Translations under genes and position numbers: made by a program
DNA from: Flavobacteriales bacterium
GTDB lineage: Bacteria; Bacteroidota; Bacteroidia; Flavobacteriales; Flavobacteriaceae
NCBI GenBank assembly: GCA_003331305.1
Contig: QOQB01000005.1
Coordinates: 61,327 to 125,326, forward strand
Direction of reading: 5' to 3'
Length of the DNA: 64,000 nucleotides
The notes under the pieces: generated by a model
Told to the model about the DNA's origin: nothing
The model's database searches: none
The model's input: the letters and a program-made list of their open reading frames with translations, nothing else
In this document: in pieces, positions 63,219-64,000 of the stretch
How positions within the stretch are numbered: position 1 is the first letter of the stretch
Layout: each line of letters opens with the position of its first letter

Positions 63219-63929
63219 TTATTGATTTAAAACAGTCACACGCATGCGCATATTAGTTAATGGCCATTCGCGTTTGTCTGTTGGTAATGCATTTATAGCA
63301 TCAACCACGTCCATTCCACGAATAACTTTTCCAAAAACAGTATAATTTCCATCCAAGTGGTAGGCACCTGGGGATTGTTGGACGATAAAAAACTCGTATG
63401 GAGATGCTAATTTATGCTGGTTTTCGATCTGGCTACTAGGCATGGAAATAACACCACGATGATGCTTCAGTCCGTTACGTGTATCAGGTGGTAGTAAATA
63501 TTTCCCAATTTTTCTTCGCTTTTGCCCCGTATCATAATTATCTGAGTTGCCTCCTTGAATAATAAAGTCAGGGACGACACGGTGAAAGTAAGTACCGTCA
63601 AAATAGTTTTGTTTGGTCAGGAAAATGAAATTTGCTCTGTGGTAGAGGGTTTGTTCAAATAACAATATGTCGAAGCTACCCAATGGAGTTTCTATGCGAG
63701 CTTTGTTTTCGCGATTTTCCGCTCCATAGCGCTGTAAAAATGGTATGGCTGTTTCTGCTGTTAGCGGTAAGTCGCTTTTTTTCTCAAGACCCTTTTGTGA
63801 AAGTTTTGAAACTACAGGCTTACTTGTGGCTGCATGTGATTTTTTTGTTGTGTTTGGTTTTGAACTACACGAAATCACTATTCCAACAAAGAAACAATAC
63901 AATATACATTTCCAATAGTGTTTTTGCAT
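63219..63929 (-). CDS. Peptidyl-prolyl isomerase, cyclophilin type, lipoprotein
   Basis: A 236-residue cyclophilin with a lipoprotein signal (LYCFFVGIVISC, lipobox Cys). A 50-residue low-complexity stretch of Lys, Ser and Thr leads to the domain from about residue 75. FHRVVPDFIIQGGNSDNYDT is the active-site strand with the catalytic arginine, GVISMPSS and EFFIVQQSPGAYHLDGNYTVFGKVI complete it. It should fold proteins in the periplasm or at the outer membrane. It lies two bases upstream of oxyR. Confidence 0.9.
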   Translation of the reverse strand: MQKHYWKCILYCFFVGIVISCSSKPNTTKKSHAATSKPVVSKLSQKGLEKKSDLPLTAETAIPFLQRYGAENRENKARIETPLGSFDILLFEQTLYHRANFIFLTKQNYFDGTYFHRVVPDFIIQGGNSDNYDTGQKRRKIGKYLLPPDTRNGLKHHRGVISMPSSQIENQHKLASPYEFFIVQQSPGAYHLDGNYTVFGKVIRGMDVVDAINALPTDKREWPLTNMRMRVTVLNQ

Positions 63930-63989
63930 GTGGTAAAGTTACAGGTTTTCATTATCTAAATAAATGTAAATTCATTTCCGCGCCTTTTG

Positions 63990-63997
63990 TACTTTTG
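63990..63997 (+). promoter_or_regulatory. Candidate -7 element pointing out of the window
   Basis: TACTTTTG at the right edge, plus strand. It could serve a gene beyond the edge; no -33 at normal spacing is seen. Confidence 0.3.
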
Positions 63998-64000
63998 TAC

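Overview
The window is a dense, mostly housekeeping stretch of a Bacteroidota chromosome, most likely a member of the Flavobacteriaceae (inference). Four things support this: a type IX secretion gene (porQ); promoters of the Bacteroidota form (TTTG or TTG, about 19 bases, TAnnTTTG); a gene pair matching the capnine (sulfonolipid) enzymes of gliding Bacteroidota; and family-typical gene orders such as coaBC-DUF4835-recN, porQ-cmk and WbqC-lepB-dapB-DUF5683-parB-parA. There is no prophage, insertion sequence, CRISPR array or rRNA operon.

Layout. 1-7.8 kb (+): the end of coaBC, a DUF4835 gene, recN, fabI, a YbbR-like gene, coaE, then a histidine kinase and its response regulator, mostly overlapping. 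7.8-13.4 kb: xerD, aroQ, an SDR, a DinB-like protein, lpdA, msrB and a hydrolase. 13.4-15.5 kb: an MFS transporter, then a GIN-domain (DUF2807) gene broken by two in-frame stop codons. 15.6-21.8 kb (+): lon, porQ, cmk and rpsA. 21.9-27.7 kb (-): leuB, leuD, leuC, leuA, then an RluA-type synthase and panB. 27.8-31.1 kb (+): dnaK, a thioesterase and a CPBP protease. 31.1-37.4 kb (mainly -): GNAT, fumC, an unlisted 53-residue membrane protein (+), a TonB-type outer-membrane receptor, a HAD hydrolase, and prfB with a programmed +1 frameshift. 37.5-42 kb (+): an S9 peptidase and a capA-capB-like pair. 42-43.4 kb (-): a lipoprotein isoaspartyl peptidase and a small membrane protein. 43.4-50.2 kb (+): pyrR, pyrB, a STAS-like protein, rnz, pdxH, sixA, ppk and ppx. 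50.2-59.9 kb: dnaX (-), rnpB (+), then a long minus-strand run from a VOC protein to a uridine-kinase-like gene, including lepB, dapB, parB, parA and an FtsB/DivIC-like gene. 60-60.5 kb: two tRNA-Pro genes set among tRNA-like and tandem repeats. 60.6-63.9 kb: trxB and a DUF4442 gene (+), a small ORF (+), then oxyR and a cyclophilin lipoprotein (-).

The genes cover coenzyme A and leucine/pantothenate synthesis, pyrimidine control, polyphosphate turnover, chromosome maintenance (XerD, ParAB, RecN, DnaX), protein quality control (Lon, DnaK), redox defence (TrxB, OxyR, MsrB) and envelope building.

The points most worth a second look are: (1) the tRNA-Pro locus, where a tRNA-shaped sequence appears split at its T loop by tandem repeats, with a second related repeat beside it; (2) a shared sigma-54-like promoter signature upstream of lon and dnaK; (3) the capA-capB pair; (4) the freshly broken GIN-domain gene; and (5) two small ORFs.
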